64,000 nucleotides of DNA, taken from assembly GCF_001426245.1 (NCBI RefSeq), contig NZ_LMCM01000001.1, forward strand, positions 436,625-500,624, written 5' to 3'. Numbering within the stretch: the first letter of the stretch is position 1; every line of letters begins with the position of its first letter. Below the pieces are notes generated by a model that had not been told where the DNA came from, did not search any database, and worked only from the letters and a program-made list of their open reading frames with translations. The stretch comes from Phycicoccus sp. Root101. GTDB taxonomy: Bacteria > Actinomycetota > Actinomycetes > Actinomycetales > Dermatophilaceae. Positions 46,313-53,968 of this stretch are shown in pieces. Both the position numbers and the translations under genes were made by a program.

Positions 46313-46531
46313 ATGCAGGGCAGCGTGCACAGGTTCGACGAGCAGACCGGGGCGGGCTCCCTCCTGCTCGACGACGGCCTCGAGGTGACCTTCTCCGCGG
46401 CGGTGTTCGCGGCGAGCGCCCTGCGGCACCTGCGCCCCGGTCAGCGGTTGAGCCTGGACGTCGGTGACGACGGCCGTGAGGTCACCAGGCTCTGGATCGT
46501 CGGGATCGGCGACGACCAGGTGATCGGCTGA
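46313..46531 (+). CDS. Cold-shock-like small protein
   Basis: A 72-residue, single OB-fold protein. MQGSVHRFDEQTGAGSLLLDDGLEVTFSAAVF follows the cold-shock layout (G-x-V-x-x-F at the start), but the RNP1 KGFGFI motif is replaced by GAGSLLL, so nucleic-acid binding may be altered. Alternatively it starts at a GTG at 46289 that overlaps the cofC stop (GTGA). It is coupled to or immediately follows cofC. Confidence 0.8.
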   Translation: MQGSVHRFDEQTGAGSLLLDDGLEVTFSAAVFAASALRHLRPGQRLSLDVGDDGREVTRLWIVGIGDDQVIG

Positions 46532-46540
46532 CGCTGCCGG

Positions 46541-47857
46541 TCAGCCGACCTCGTAGTCGGCGCCGAGCGCGTCGAGCTTCTCGGAGAACCGCTCGTAGCC
46601 GCGGTAGATGAGCTCGATGCCGTGCACCTTGGACTGCCCCTCGGCGGCCAGGGCGGCGATGAGGTAGCTGAACCCGCCGCGCAGGTCCGGCACCGTGATC
46701 TCGGCACCGCGCAGCGGCGTCGGGCCGGAGATGACGGCGCTGTGGCGGAAGTTGGCCCGGCCGAAGCGGCACGGGGAGCCGCCGAGGCACTCCTTGTAGA
46801 GCTGGACGACCGCGCCCATCTCCCCCAGCGCCTCCGTGAAGCCCAGGCGGTTCTCGTAGACCGTCTCGTGGACGATCGACAGGCCACTGGTCTGGGTCAG
46901 GGCGACCACGAGCGGCTGCTGCCAGTCGGTCATGAACCCCGGGTGGACGTCGGTCTCGAGCACCAGCGAGTTCAGGGTTCCCCCGGCGTGCCAGAAGCGG
47001 ATGCCCTCGTCGTCGATGTCGAAGTCGCCACCGATCTTCCGGAAGACGTTGAGGAAGGGCATCATCGCCTGCTGCTGGGCGCCGCGGACGTAGATGTCAC
47101 CCCTGGTCGCCAGGGCCGCGCACGCCCACGAGCCGGCCTCGATGCGGTCCGGGATGGCCAGGTGGTCGTAGCCGCCGAGCCGGTCGACCCCGTCGATCTT
47201 GATCACCCGGTCGGTCTCGACGCTGATGATCGCGCCCATCTTCTGCAGGACGGCGATCAGGTCGAGGATCTCGGGCTCGACGGCCGCGTTGCGCAGCTCG
47301 GTGACGCCCTGGGCACGGACCGCGGTCAGCAGCACTTGTTCGGTCGTGCCCACCGAGGGGTACGGCAGCTTGATGCGGGTGCCCTTGAGTCCGTTGGGGG
47401 CGGTGAGCCGCAGGCCCTCCGGCCGCTTCTGGACGTCGGCACCGAACTGGCGCAGCACGTCGAGGTGGTAGTTGATCGGCCGCTCACCGATGCGGCAGCC
47501 GCCGAGGTCGGGGATGAAGGCCTCGCCGAGGCGGTGCAGCAGCGGCCCGCACAGGAGCACCGGCACCCGGGAGGACCCGGCGTGCGCGTCGATGTCGGCG
47601 ACATGGGCCTGCTCGACGTTCGTGGGGTCGAGCAGCAGCTCGCCGTCGCGGTCGGTGGAGTCGATCTTCACACCGTGCAGCTCGAGCAGGCCGGAGACGA
47701 TCTTGACGTCGGAGATCTCCGGGACGCCCCGGAGGCGGCACGGGTCCTCCGCCAGCAGCGCCGCCACCATGGCCTTGGACACCAGGTTCTTGGCCCCACG
47801 GACCTCGAGGTCTCCGACCAGGGGCGAGCCACCGTTCACGGTGAGGATGTTTGCCAT
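46541..47857 (-). CDS. murA: UDP-N-acetylglucosamine 1-carboxyvinyltransferase MurA
   Basis: A 438-residue enzyme for the first committed step of peptidoglycan synthesis. GAKN (21-24) carries Lys23 and Asn24 of the active site. The catalytic loop GGCRIGERP has Cys121, equivalent to E. coli Cys115 as I recall the numbering, where mycobacteria have Asp; fosfomycin sensitivity at this target would follow. Inverted alpha/beta repeats and the C-terminal DLRGGFSYLIAALAAEG are as expected. It lies downstream of the HU gene behind a terminator. Confidence 0.96.
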   Translation of the reverse strand: MANILTVNGGSPLVGDLEVRGAKNLVSKAMVAALLAEDPCRLRGVPEISDVKIVSGLLELHGVKIDSTDRDGELLLDPTNVEQAHVADIDAHAGSSRVPVLLCGPLLHRLGEAFIPDLGGCRIGERPINYHLDVLRQFGADVQKRPEGLRLTAPNGLKGTRIKLPYPSVGTTEQVLLTAVRAQGVTELRNAAVEPEILDLIAVLQKMGAIISVETDRVIKIDGVDRLGGYDHLAIPDRIEAGSWACAALATRGDIYVRGAQQQAMMPFLNVFRKIGGDFDIDDEGIRFWHAGGTLNSLVLETDVHPGFMTDWQQPLVVALTQTSGLSIVHETVYENRLGFTEALGEMGAVVQLYKECLGGSPCRFGRANFRHSAVISGPTPLRGAEITVPDLRGGFSYLIAALAAEGQSKVHGIELIYRGYERFSEKLDALGADYEVG

Positions 47858-47891
47858 GGCGCAAGCATCCCACCACGCCCTCCCCCGCGTG

Positions 47892-47931
47892 CGACAGAGG
47901 TCGGCACCCGTTCGGGAGCCGACCTCTGTCG
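47892..47931 (-). terminator. Terminator of the HU gene
   Basis: Perfect 14-base arms CGACAGAGGTCGGC/GCCGACCTCTGTCG with an inner CCCG/CGGG pair lie 60 bases past the HU stop and 34 bases before the murA start. Confidence 0.8.
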
Positions 47932-47992
47932 TGGTGGGTCAGACGCTGGTCAGGCCCGTGGACGGGCCTGGATCAGCACCGGTCAGAACCGG

Positions 47993-48739
47993 TCAGGCCT
48001 TCTTGGCCGTGCGCTTGACGGCGGCCTTCTTGGCCGGGGCCGCCTTCTTCGCGGGAGCAGCCTTCTTGGCCGGAGCGGCCTTCTTGACGACGGCCTTCGT
48101 CGCGGGAGCAGCCTTCTTGGCGGGCGCAGCCTTGGTGGCGACGGCCTTCTTCGCCGGAGCAGCCTTCTTGGCCGGGGCCGCCTTCTTCGCGGGAGCAGCC
48201 TTCTTGGCCGGAGCCGCCTTGGTGGCGACAGCCTTCTTCGCCGGAGCCGCCTTCTTGGCCGGTGCCGCCTTCTTCGCCGGAGCCGCCTTCTTGGCCGGAA
48301 CCGCCTTGGTGGCCACAGCCTTCTTCGCCGGAGCCGCCTTCTTGGCCGGTGCCGCCTTCTTCGCGGGAGCAGCCTTCTTCGCAGCCGTCGTGGACTTGGC
48401 GGTGGCGGTCTTGGCCGTGCCGGCCGCGGCGCGGGCGCCGGCGACGGCGGCCTTGGGCAGCGAGCGCGGGTTCTTGACGACGTCCTTGAACGCCGAGCCG
48501 GCGCGGAACTTGGGGACGACCGTCTTCTTGATCTTCACCGAGGCGCCGGTGCGGGGGTTGCGGCCGGTCCGGGCGGCACGAGCGGCCTGCTCGAAGGTGC
48601 CGAAGCCGGTGATGGCGACGCTGCCGCCCTTGGCGACCTCACGGATGATCACGTCGACGACGGCGGTGAGAGCGTCACTTGCCGCCTTGCGGCTGCCGAG
48701 CCGGGACTCGAGCTCCTTGATCAGTTCTGCCTTGTTCAC
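47993..48739 (-). CDS. hupB: HU-family nucleoid protein with long Lys/Ala-rich tail (HupB-like)
   Basis: A 248-residue DNA-binding protein. Residues 1-90 are a normal HU domain ([55 protein letters not shown]). The tail to the C-terminus is histone-H1-like, made of PAKKA and VATKA units, which bind and compact DNA non-specifically as in mycobacterial HupB. The start is GTG with GGAGGGG upstream. The tail DNA is a nested tandem repeat (see the repeat entry). Confidence 0.96.
   Translation of the reverse strand: MNKAELIKELESRLGSRKAASDALTAVVDVIIREVAKGGSVAITGFGTFEQAARAARTGRNPRTGASVKIKKTVVPKFRAGSAFKDVVKNPRSLPKAAVAGARAAAGTAKTATAKSTTAAKKAAPAKKAAPAKKAAPAKKAVATKAVPAKKAAPAKKAAPAKKAAPAKKAVATKAAPAKKAAPAKKAAPAKKAAPAKKAVATKAAPAKKAAPATKAVVKKAAPAKKAAPAKKAAPAKKAAVKRTAKKA
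47999..48390. repeat. Nested tandem repeat encoding the HU tail
   Basis: The basic units encode six residues (PAKKAA). Four of these plus VATKA form a 29-residue, 87-base higher-order unit present about three times, with degenerate ends. This is a low-complexity coding repeat, not a CRISPR array. Confidence 0.85.
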
Positions 48740-48823
48740 GGCTTCCCCTCCACAGGGTTGGTGGTGCCGGACACCCTTGGTCCGGCGAGGTGGGCGGCCG
48801 AGCCACTGCCCGACGTGGGTCCG

Positions 48824-48852
48824 ACGTTAGGGCTGTTGGGCGTGCTAGTCCA
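48824..48852 (-). promoter_or_regulatory. Candidate HU promoter
   Basis: On the minus strand TGGACT (48847-48852) and TAACGT (48824-48829) are separated by 17 bases, about 80 bases before the GTG start. Confidence 0.45.
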
Positions 48853-49056
48853 CCACTGCGACGCCCTGATCCATTGTGTCGCAACGGATTCAGCCCCAAA
48901 CCTGCCCCAGCGGGGCGCCCATTTGCGGGTTCGGGCTGCGCTCGCACACATGGACGGGATCCAGCGCCGAGCGATCGACTGGACCACCGATTGTGTTGTG
49001 GTGCAACAGAATCTGCGCCATCCAGCGCGGCACAGGACGGGTCAGCAGCACGCGGA

Positions 49057-49085
49057 ACGGCCCCGGCAGCTGCTGCCGGGGCCGT
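49057..49085 (-). terminator. leuCD terminator
   Basis: Near-continuous 14-base arms ACGGCCCCGGCAGC/GCTGCCGGGGCCGT flank one central base, 60-90 bases past the leuD stop. Confidence 0.75.
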
Positions 49086-49147
49086 GTCGCAGCAGGCCCA
49101 GTGGGCCCACCCGAGGAAATTTCGTGCCGTGTCGGCGCGCCGCGCCC

Positions 49148-49741
49148 TCAGGCGCTGGTCGTGGACGGCTTGTAGGACGGCCGGCGCCCCTCGAACTCGG
49201 TGACGTCCTGCTCGTGGCGCAGGGTGAGGCTGATGTCGTCGAGTCCCTCGAGCAGCCGCCACCGCGTGTAGTCGTCGACCTCGAACGGGGCGACGATGTC
49301 ACCGGCGGTCACGGTCCGCGAGACCAGGTCGACGGTCACGGACGCCCCCGGCTCGTTCTCGAGGTACTTCCAGATGAGCTCGATGTCGTCCTGGGACAGC
49401 TGGGCCGTGAGCAGCCCCTGCTTGCCGCTGTTGCCCCGGAAGATGTCGGCGAACCGGGACGACAGCACGACGCGGAAGCCGTAGTTCATCAGCGCCCAGA
49501 CGGCGTGCTCGCGGGACGAGCCGGTGCCGAAGTCGGAGCCGGCCACGAGGACCGACCCGGCGGCATACGAGGGGTTGTTGAGGATGAAGGTCTCGTCGCG
49601 GCGCCAGGCCGCGAACAGGCCGTCCTCGAACCCCGTCCGGGTCACCCGCTTGAGGTAGACGGCGGGGATGATCTGGTCGGTGTCGACGTTGCTGCGGTGC
49701 AGCGGCACCCCGATACCGGTGTGGGTCGTGAAGGCGTCCAT
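49148..49741 (-). CDS. leuD: 3-isopropylmalate dehydratase small subunit
   Basis: A 197-residue partner of LeuC in leucine synthesis. Family blocks are [42 protein letters not shown] (substrate-recognition loop) and [18 protein letters not shown]. Its ATG shares a base with the leuC stop (TGATG), so the subunits are translated together. The longer frame inside leuC is rejected. Confidence 0.97.
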   Translation of the reverse strand: MDAFTTHTGIGVPLHRSNVDTDQIIPAVYLKRVTRTGFEDGLFAAWRRDETFILNNPSYAAGSVLVAGSDFGTGSSREHAVWALMNYGFRVVLSSRFADIFRGNSGKQGLLTAQLSQDDIELIWKYLENEPGASVTVDLVSRTVTAGDIVAPFEVDDYTRWRLLEGLDDISLTLRHEQDVTEFEGRRPSYKPSTTSA

Positions 49742-51201
49742 CAGTAGCTCCCCTCGCTCGCGGTGGTGGTCGAGGCGTCCGCGCCCTGGGCGGAGCCGAC
49801 AGCGGCGTCGACGAGGTCTGCGGGGCTGGACAGCGTGCCGCGCAACGCCGTCGCCGCGGCGACCAGCGGGCTGACCAGGTGGGTCCGACCGCCCTTGCCC
49901 TGCCGACCCTCGAAGTTGCGGTTGGACGTCGAGGCGCTGCGCTCGCCCGGGGCCAGCTGGTCGGGGTTCATCCCGAGGCACATCGAGCAGCCGGGGAGGC
50001 GCCACTCGGCACCGGCCGCGGTGAAGACCTGGTCGAGGCCCTCCTCCTCGGCCTGCAGGCGCACCCGCGCGGAGCCCGGTACGACCAGCATGCGCACCCC
50101 CTCGGCGACCTTGTGGCCCTTGACGACCTCGGCGGCGGCGCGCAGGTCCTCGATGCGGCCGTTGGTGCAGGAGCCGACGAAGACGGTGTCGACCCGGATC
50201 TCGCGCAGCGGGGTGCCGGCGGTCAGGCCCATGTACTCCAGGGCGTGACGCGCGGCGGCCTTCTCGTTGTCGTCGCCCATCGTCTCGGGGTCCGGCACCG
50301 CGGCGCTGAGCGGCAGGCCCTGGCCGGGGTTGGTGCCCCAGGTGACGAACGGCGTCAGCGTCGTGGCGTCGAGGTCGACCTCGGCGTCGAAGACCGCGTC
50401 GTCGTCGCTGCGCAGGGTCTTCCAGTCCGCCACCGCGGCGTCCCAGTCGGCACCGGTCGGGGCGTGGTCGCGACCCTCGAGGTAGTCGAAGGTGGTCTGG
50501 TCCGGGGCGATCATCCCGGCGCGGGCACCCGCCTCGATGGACATGTTGCAGACGGTCATGCGGGCCTCCATGGACAGCGCGCGGATGGCGCTGCCGCGGT
50601 ACTCCAGGACGTAGCCCTGGCCACCGCCGGTGCCGATCTTCGCGATGACCGCGAGGGTGATGTCCTTGGCGGTCACGCCGGGCTGGAGCTCGCCCTCGAC
50701 GTTGATCGCCATCGTCCTGAACGGCTTGAGGGGCAACGTCTGGGTCGCCATCACGTGCTCGACCTCGGACGTGCCGATGCCGAAGGCCAGCGCACCGAAC
50801 GCACCGTGGGTCGAGGTGTGGCTGTCGCCGCAGACGATCGTCATGCCGGGCTGGGTCAGGCCGCGCTGCGGGCCGACCACGTGGACGATCCCCTGCTCGG
50901 CGTCACCCATCGGGAAGAGCCGGACACCGAACTCCTCGCAGTTGCGGCGCAGGGTGTCCACCTGCGTCTTGCTCACGAGGTCGGTGATCGGGCCGGGGGT
51001 CGTCGGGACGTTGTGGTCCTCGGTGGCCAGCGTGAGGTCCGGTCGTCGCACCGTGCGCCCTGCGAGCCGCAGCCCGTCGAAGGCCTGCGGCGAGGTCACC
51101 TCGTGGATGAGGTGGAGGTCGATGTAGAGGAGGTCCGGTTCGCCCTCCGCGCGACGCACGACGTGCGCGTCCCACACCTTCTCGGCCAAAGTTCCTGACA
51201 C
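49741..51201 (-). CDS. leuC: 3-isopropylmalate dehydratase large subunit
   Basis: A 486-residue aconitase-family enzyme. The [4Fe-4S] cysteines are in [14 protein letters not shown] and [28 protein letters not shown] is the substrate loop. The GTG at 51201 is chosen because GGAGGAG sits at the right distance; the GTG at 51210 would overlap that ribosome site. It is transcribed divergently from the IclR regulator through a shared palindrome. Confidence 0.96.
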   Translation of the reverse strand: MSGTLAEKVWDAHVVRRAEGEPDLLYIDLHLIHEVTSPQAFDGLRLAGRTVRRPDLTLATEDHNVPTTPGPITDLVSKTQVDTLRRNCEEFGVRLFPMGDAEQGIVHVVGPQRGLTQPGMTIVCGDSHTSTHGAFGALAFGIGTSEVEHVMATQTLPLKPFRTMAINVEGELQPGVTAKDITLAVIAKIGTGGGQGYVLEYRGSAIRALSMEARMTVCNMSIEAGARAGMIAPDQTTFDYLEGRDHAPTGADWDAAVADWKTLRSDDDAVFDAEVDLDATTLTPFVTWGTNPGQGLPLSAAVPDPETMGDDNEKAAARHALEYMGLTAGTPLREIRVDTVFVGSCTNGRIEDLRAAAEVVKGHKVAEGVRMLVVPGSARVRLQAEEEGLDQVFTAAGAEWRLPGCSMCLGMNPDQLAPGERSASTSNRNFEGRQGKGGRTHLVSPLVAAATALRGTLSSPADLVDAAVGSAQGADASTTTASEGSY

Positions 51202-51305
51202 GTGTCCCACTCCTCCGTCGCGTCCTGCGTCCTGCTCGCGCGCGTGTTTCGTCGGTGCGCCACGCCGCGCGGATCTCCCACGTTGGCACGCACGACACGC
51301 CCTCG

Positions 51306-51337
51306 GATTTGCGTCTCATCGAATGAGACGGCAATAT
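51306..51337. promoter_or_regulatory. Overlapping divergent leuC/ndgR promoters with a shared palindromic operator
   Basis: Plus strand: TTGCGT (51309-51314), 17 bases, CAATAT (51332-51337). Minus strand: TTGCCG (51334-51329), 17 bases, CAAATC (51311-51306). The common spacer is the palindrome CGTCTCAT-CGA-ATGAGACG (51312-51330), an apt binding site for the IclR-type regulator. Confidence 0.75.
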
Positions 51338-51343
51338 CATCCC

Positions 51344-52087
51344 ATGGACAACACGAGTGGAGTCGGCGTTCTCGACAAGGCAGCCATCGTCCTGGGTGCC
51401 CTCGAGGCGGGGCCGTCGACCCTTGCGCAACTGGTGACCGCGACCGGTCTGGCCCGCCCGACGGCCCACCGACTGGCCGTCGCGCTCGAGCACCACCGAC
51501 TGGTCACCCGCGACCTGCAGGGTCGCTTCGTGCTCGGACCGCGGCTCGCCGAGCTGGCTGCGGCCGCCGGCGAGGACCGGCTGCTCGCTGCCGCAGGGCC
51601 GGTGCTCGGCGCCCTGCGGGACCACACCAACGAGAGCGCCCAGTTGTTCCGCCGCCAGGGCGACCACCGCATCTGCGTCTCCGCCGCAGAGCGTCCGGTG
51701 GGCCTGCGCGACTCGATCCCGATCGGCGCGACGTTGTCGATGCTGGCCGGGTCGGCCGCCCAGGTACTGCTCGCCTGGGAGGAGCCCGACCGCCTGCACC
51801 GTGGCCTGCACGGCGCCAAGTTCACCGCGACCACCCTGTCCGGCGTCCGCCGCCGCGGCTGGGCGCAGAGCGTCGGCGAGCGCGAGGCCGGCGTGGCCTC
51901 GGTGTCCGCCCCGGTCCGCGGACCCTCGGGCCGGGTCGTCGCCGCGGTGTCGATCTCCGGCCCCATCGAGCGACTCTCCCGCCAGCCCGGTCGGCTGCAC
52001 GCCGCCACGGTGATCGCCGGCGCCAACAAGCTCACCGAGGTGCTGGCCCGCCACCACGCGCAACAGCAGCAGCAGAACCACGCCTGA
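51344..52087 (+). CDS. ndgR: IclR-family regulator, NdgR/LtbR-like
   Basis: A 247-residue regulator. The N-terminal winged helix (KAAIVLGALEAGPSTLAQLVTATGLARPTAHRLAVALE) is followed by the effector domain (RDSIPIGATLSMLAGSAAQVLLAW; GVASVSAPVRGPSGRVVAAVSISGPIERL). Divergence from leuCD is the classic position of NdgR/LtbR, which controls leucine and amino-acid genes in actinobacteria. The predicted -10 ends seven bases before the ATG and no ribosome site is present, so the mRNA is probably leaderless. The Gln-rich C-terminus (QQQQQ) is unusual but short. Confidence 0.9.
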   Translation: MDNTSGVGVLDKAAIVLGALEAGPSTLAQLVTATGLARPTAHRLAVALEHHRLVTRDLQGRFVLGPRLAELAAAAGEDRLLAAAGPVLGALRDHTNESAQLFRRQGDHRICVSAAERPVGLRDSIPIGATLSMLAGSAAQVLLAWEEPDRLHRGLHGAKFTATTLSGVRRRGWAQSVGEREAGVASVSAPVRGPSGRVVAAVSISGPIERLSRQPGRLHAATVIAGANKLTEVLARHHAQQQQQNHA

Positions 52088-52115
52088 CCCGGCGCCATAC
52101 CCCTCCCCACACCTC

Positions 52116-52184
52116 GCGAAGCGGGGGTTGCTCGGCAACACGGCACCTGTTTCCACCGGTGTCGCCGGACAACCCCCGCTTCGC
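52116..52184 (+). terminator. Large hairpin after the IclR regulator
   Basis: Perfect 15-base arms (52116-52130 and 52170-52184) enclose 39 bases that contain a second, imperfect pair around GGCACC/GGTGTCG. It follows the ndgR stop by 28 bases. Confidence 0.6.
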
Positions 52185-52241
52185 CGTGTCGGCTCCCACG
52201 CCCCGGTATGCCGCGGCGCACTGTGGATAGTGTCGCTCCCC

Positions 52242-52835
52242 ATGCGGATCTCCGAGCTCTCCGAGGCGAGCGGTGTCCCGGTCGCGACCCTCAAGTACTA
52301 CCTGCGTGAAGGCCTCCTGCCGCCCGGCGAGAGCCTGGGCGCCACGAGGGCCGACTACTCCGAGGACCACCTGCGGCGGGTGCGCCTGGTCCGTGCGCTG
52401 GTCGACGCCGGGGTCAGCGTCGCCGAGGCCAGGCGGGTGACCGAGGCCTTGGATGACCCACCGCGGTCACGGCACGACCTGCTCGGCCGCGCGCAGTACG
52501 CGCTCCCGGCACCGCACGCCGCGACGCCGGTGAGCGACGAGGTCACCGGGCTGCTGGCCGACCTCGGCTGGGTCGTGGGGCCCGACTCCCCCGCGCTGCA
52601 CTCGCTCAGCGGGGCGATCGCTGCAGCCCGGTCGGCCGGGGTGCCGCTGCCCACCGACGCACTGACGGGGTACGCGCGGGCCAGTGAGGCCGTCGCCGCA
52701 GTCGACGTCTCGAACGTGCCCACCGACGACCTCGCCTCGGCCCTGCACCGGGTCGTGGCCGGCACCGTCCTCGTCGACCCGGTCCTGGCAGCCCTGCGCC
52801 GTCTCGCCCAGGAGCACGTGAGCAGTCGGGGCTGA
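52242..52835 (+). CDS. MerR-family transcriptional regulator
   Basis: A 197-residue regulator. The N-terminal MerR helix-turn-helix and wing are clear (MRISELSEASGVPVATLKYYLREGLLPPGE; YSEDHLRRVRLVRALVDAGVSVAEARRV). The C-terminal domain is not recognised and lacks cysteine, so it is not a metal sensor of the MerR/SoxR kind. No ribosome site precedes the ATG and TAGTGT lies eight bases upstream, so the transcript may be leaderless. The target is unknown. Confidence 0.88.
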   Translation: MRISELSEASGVPVATLKYYLREGLLPPGESLGATRADYSEDHLRRVRLVRALVDAGVSVAEARRVTEALDDPPRSRHDLLGRAQYALPAPHAATPVSDEVTGLLADLGWVVGPDSPALHSLSGAIAAARSAGVPLPTDALTGYARASEAVAAVDVSNVPTDDLASALHRVVAGTVLVDPVLAALRRLAQEHVSSRG

Positions 52836-52931
52836 CGGCGCGGGCGCCGAGCTGCCCGGCCGGTCCAGGCCGTGCGATGTCCCGGACATGCGCGAAGGCC
52901 CCCGCCCTGGTGGGCGGGGGCCTTCTGCGAG

Positions 52932-53004
52932 TAGCCCCGACGGGATTCGAACCCGCGCTACCGCCTTGAGAGGGCGGCGTGCTAGGCCGCTACACAACGG
53001 GGCC
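52932..53004 (-). tRNA. tRNA-Glu (anticodon CTC)
   Basis: On the minus strand it folds as a cloverleaf: acceptor GGCCCCG paired with CGGGGCT (G-U at the end), anticodon stem CCGCC/GGCGG with loop CTCTCAA, and T-arm CGGGTTCGAATCCCG. The CCA end is not encoded. Confidence 0.95.
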
Positions 53005-53113
53005 CTAGCTGGTTTCGCCCGGCGCCTTGCGGCTCCGGGCAGCGGAGAGAACCTTACCGAACAGTGAGGGAATTCTCCGAATCGGCGTGTGTCCCAAGGG
53101 ACTTGCGCCTGAG

Positions 53114-53185
53114 CTGGGGTACCAGGACTCGAACCTAGAATGACGGTACCAGAAACCGTAGTGTTGCCAATTACACCATACCCCA
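53114..53185 (-). tRNA. tRNA-Gln (anticodon CTG)
   Basis: On the minus strand the acceptor TGGGGTA pairs with TACCCCA and the discriminator is G. Anticodon stem ACGGT/ACCGT carries loop TTCTGGT, and the T-arm contains GGTTCGAGTCC. The CCA is not encoded. It lies 109 bases upstream of tRNA-Glu and is probably co-transcribed with it. Confidence 0.95.
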
Positions 53186-53281
53186 AGGGGGTATCACGCC
53201 CAGCGCGCCCGAAGGCCTTCAGGGAGTGAACCGAGAAGCGATACTACCGGTCTGCCCCACCCCGCCCAAATCGGCTCCCGA

Positions 53282-53494
53282 TCAGGACTCGCGCAGCTCG
53301 CTGCGGAGCTTGAGGACGGTCGTCCCGTCCTCCTGCTCGATGACGTAGGCGGGGTCGTCGTCGCTGCCGTTGCGCGTGATCTGCGACCCCTTGACGGTCC
53401 GGGTGACCGAGTCGTGGTGCACCTCGGCGATCGTGCCCTCGGCCACTCCCTGACCCCAGGACCACGAGACGTTGCTTCCCCTGCGCAGGGCCAT
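53282..53494 (-). CDS. DUF2945 (TUDOR-like) small protein
   Basis: A 70-residue protein matching the DUF2945 'hypervirulence-associated' Tudor-like family: GSNVSWSWGQGVAEGTIAEVH, VKGSQITRNGSDDDPAYVIEQEDG, TTVLKLRSELRE. Its ATG shares a base with the SRPBCC stop (TGATG), so it is translated behind that gene. Function unknown. Confidence 0.85.
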   Translation of the reverse strand: MALRRGSNVSWSWGQGVAEGTIAEVHHDSVTRTVKGSQITRNGSDDDPAYVIEQEDGTTVLKLRSELRES

Positions 53495-53937
53495 CAGGAC
53501 CCGCCTTCTCGAACGGGCTCACGGCCATCGGCTTCCGCGACCACCTTGAGGGTCCGCAGGGTCTCCTCGATGCCCCGTCGGTTGCGTCCGGGGAAGCCCA
53601 GCGCCTCGATGAGGAGCCGCTGCGGCGCGGCATACATGGAGTAGTCGAAGGACTCGGTCACGCGGGTTCCGTCGCCCTCGGGCTCGAGCTCGTAGCGCCA
53701 GCGGTGACCGCCGAAGTGGCGCCAGGCGATCCGTCGGCCCTCCTCGAACTCCACGACCCGGTTGCTGATGCGGTACGGCAGCCCGGCGAGCTTCATGTCC
53801 ACGCCGAAGGTGGCGCCACGGCTGAGGCGCTCGGGGCCGGACACGGTGTCGCGCACCGAGCCCGACCCGTCGATCCTTGCGTGCTGGCGCGGGTCGGCGA
53901 GGATCGCGAAGACGACCTCGGGCGGCGCCTCGACCAC
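53494..53937 (-). CDS. SRPBCC-family protein with a doubtful 5' end
   Basis: A 147-residue START/Bet v1-fold protein from the GTG at 53937: VEAPPEVVFAILADPRQHARIDGSGSV, AWRHFGGHRWRYELEPEGDGTRVTESFDYS. The conserved sequence appears to begin several residues earlier (VVSSSIVVEAPPE), but no start codon exists in that frame. An ATG at 53972 overlapping the gltX stop (ATGA) reads MSGPAG in another frame; removing one G from the GGG near 53955 would join it. Either a late GTG start or a frameshift applies. A lipid or small hydrophobic ligand is typical of the fold. Confidence 0.75.
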   Translation of the reverse strand: MVEAPPEVVFAILADPRQHARIDGSGSVRDTVSGPERLSRGATFGVDMKLAGLPYRISNRVVEFEEGRRIAWRHFGGHRWRYELEPEGDGTRVTESFDYSMYAAPQRLLIEALGFPGRNRRGIEETLRTLKVVAEADGREPVREGGS

Positions 53938-53968
53938 GATCGACGACGAGACGACCCGGCCGGGCCGC

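Larger units (their letters stand above)
48740..49147. other. 408-base non-coding region between leuD and the HU gene
   Basis: No reading frame here has a credible start or composition. It holds the HU promoter (48824-48852), a stretch of AT-richer sequence with two TTGTGT-GCAAC-type segments around 48875-48895 and 48990-49005, and the leuD terminator at 49057-49085. Confidence 0.6.

Noticed and set aside
47999-48390. Short regular repeats that could suggest a CRISPR array
   Set aside because: The units are directly adjacent without unique spacers, are in frame, and encode the lysine-rich tail of the HU protein.
48736-48987. Minus-strand frame of 83 codons upstream of the HU gene
   Set aside because: No ribosome site, Trp/Ser/Arg-rich composition and overlap with the predicted HU promoter.
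46622-49747. Very long plus-strand reading frame over murA, the HU gene and leuD
   Set aside because: It is a composition shadow of high-GC minus-strand genes; its product is Gly/Arg/Asp/Val-biased with no domain, while the minus frames encode complete known enzymes.
51202-51300. Possible leucine attenuator or leader peptide before leuC
   Set aside because: No short frame with a run of Leu codons and no terminator/antiterminator pair was seen; the palindrome and promoters explain the region better.
52930-53190. tRNA genes as an integration site for a mobile element
   Set aside because: No integrase, no direct repeat of a tRNA 3' end, and ordinary housekeeping genes on both sides.
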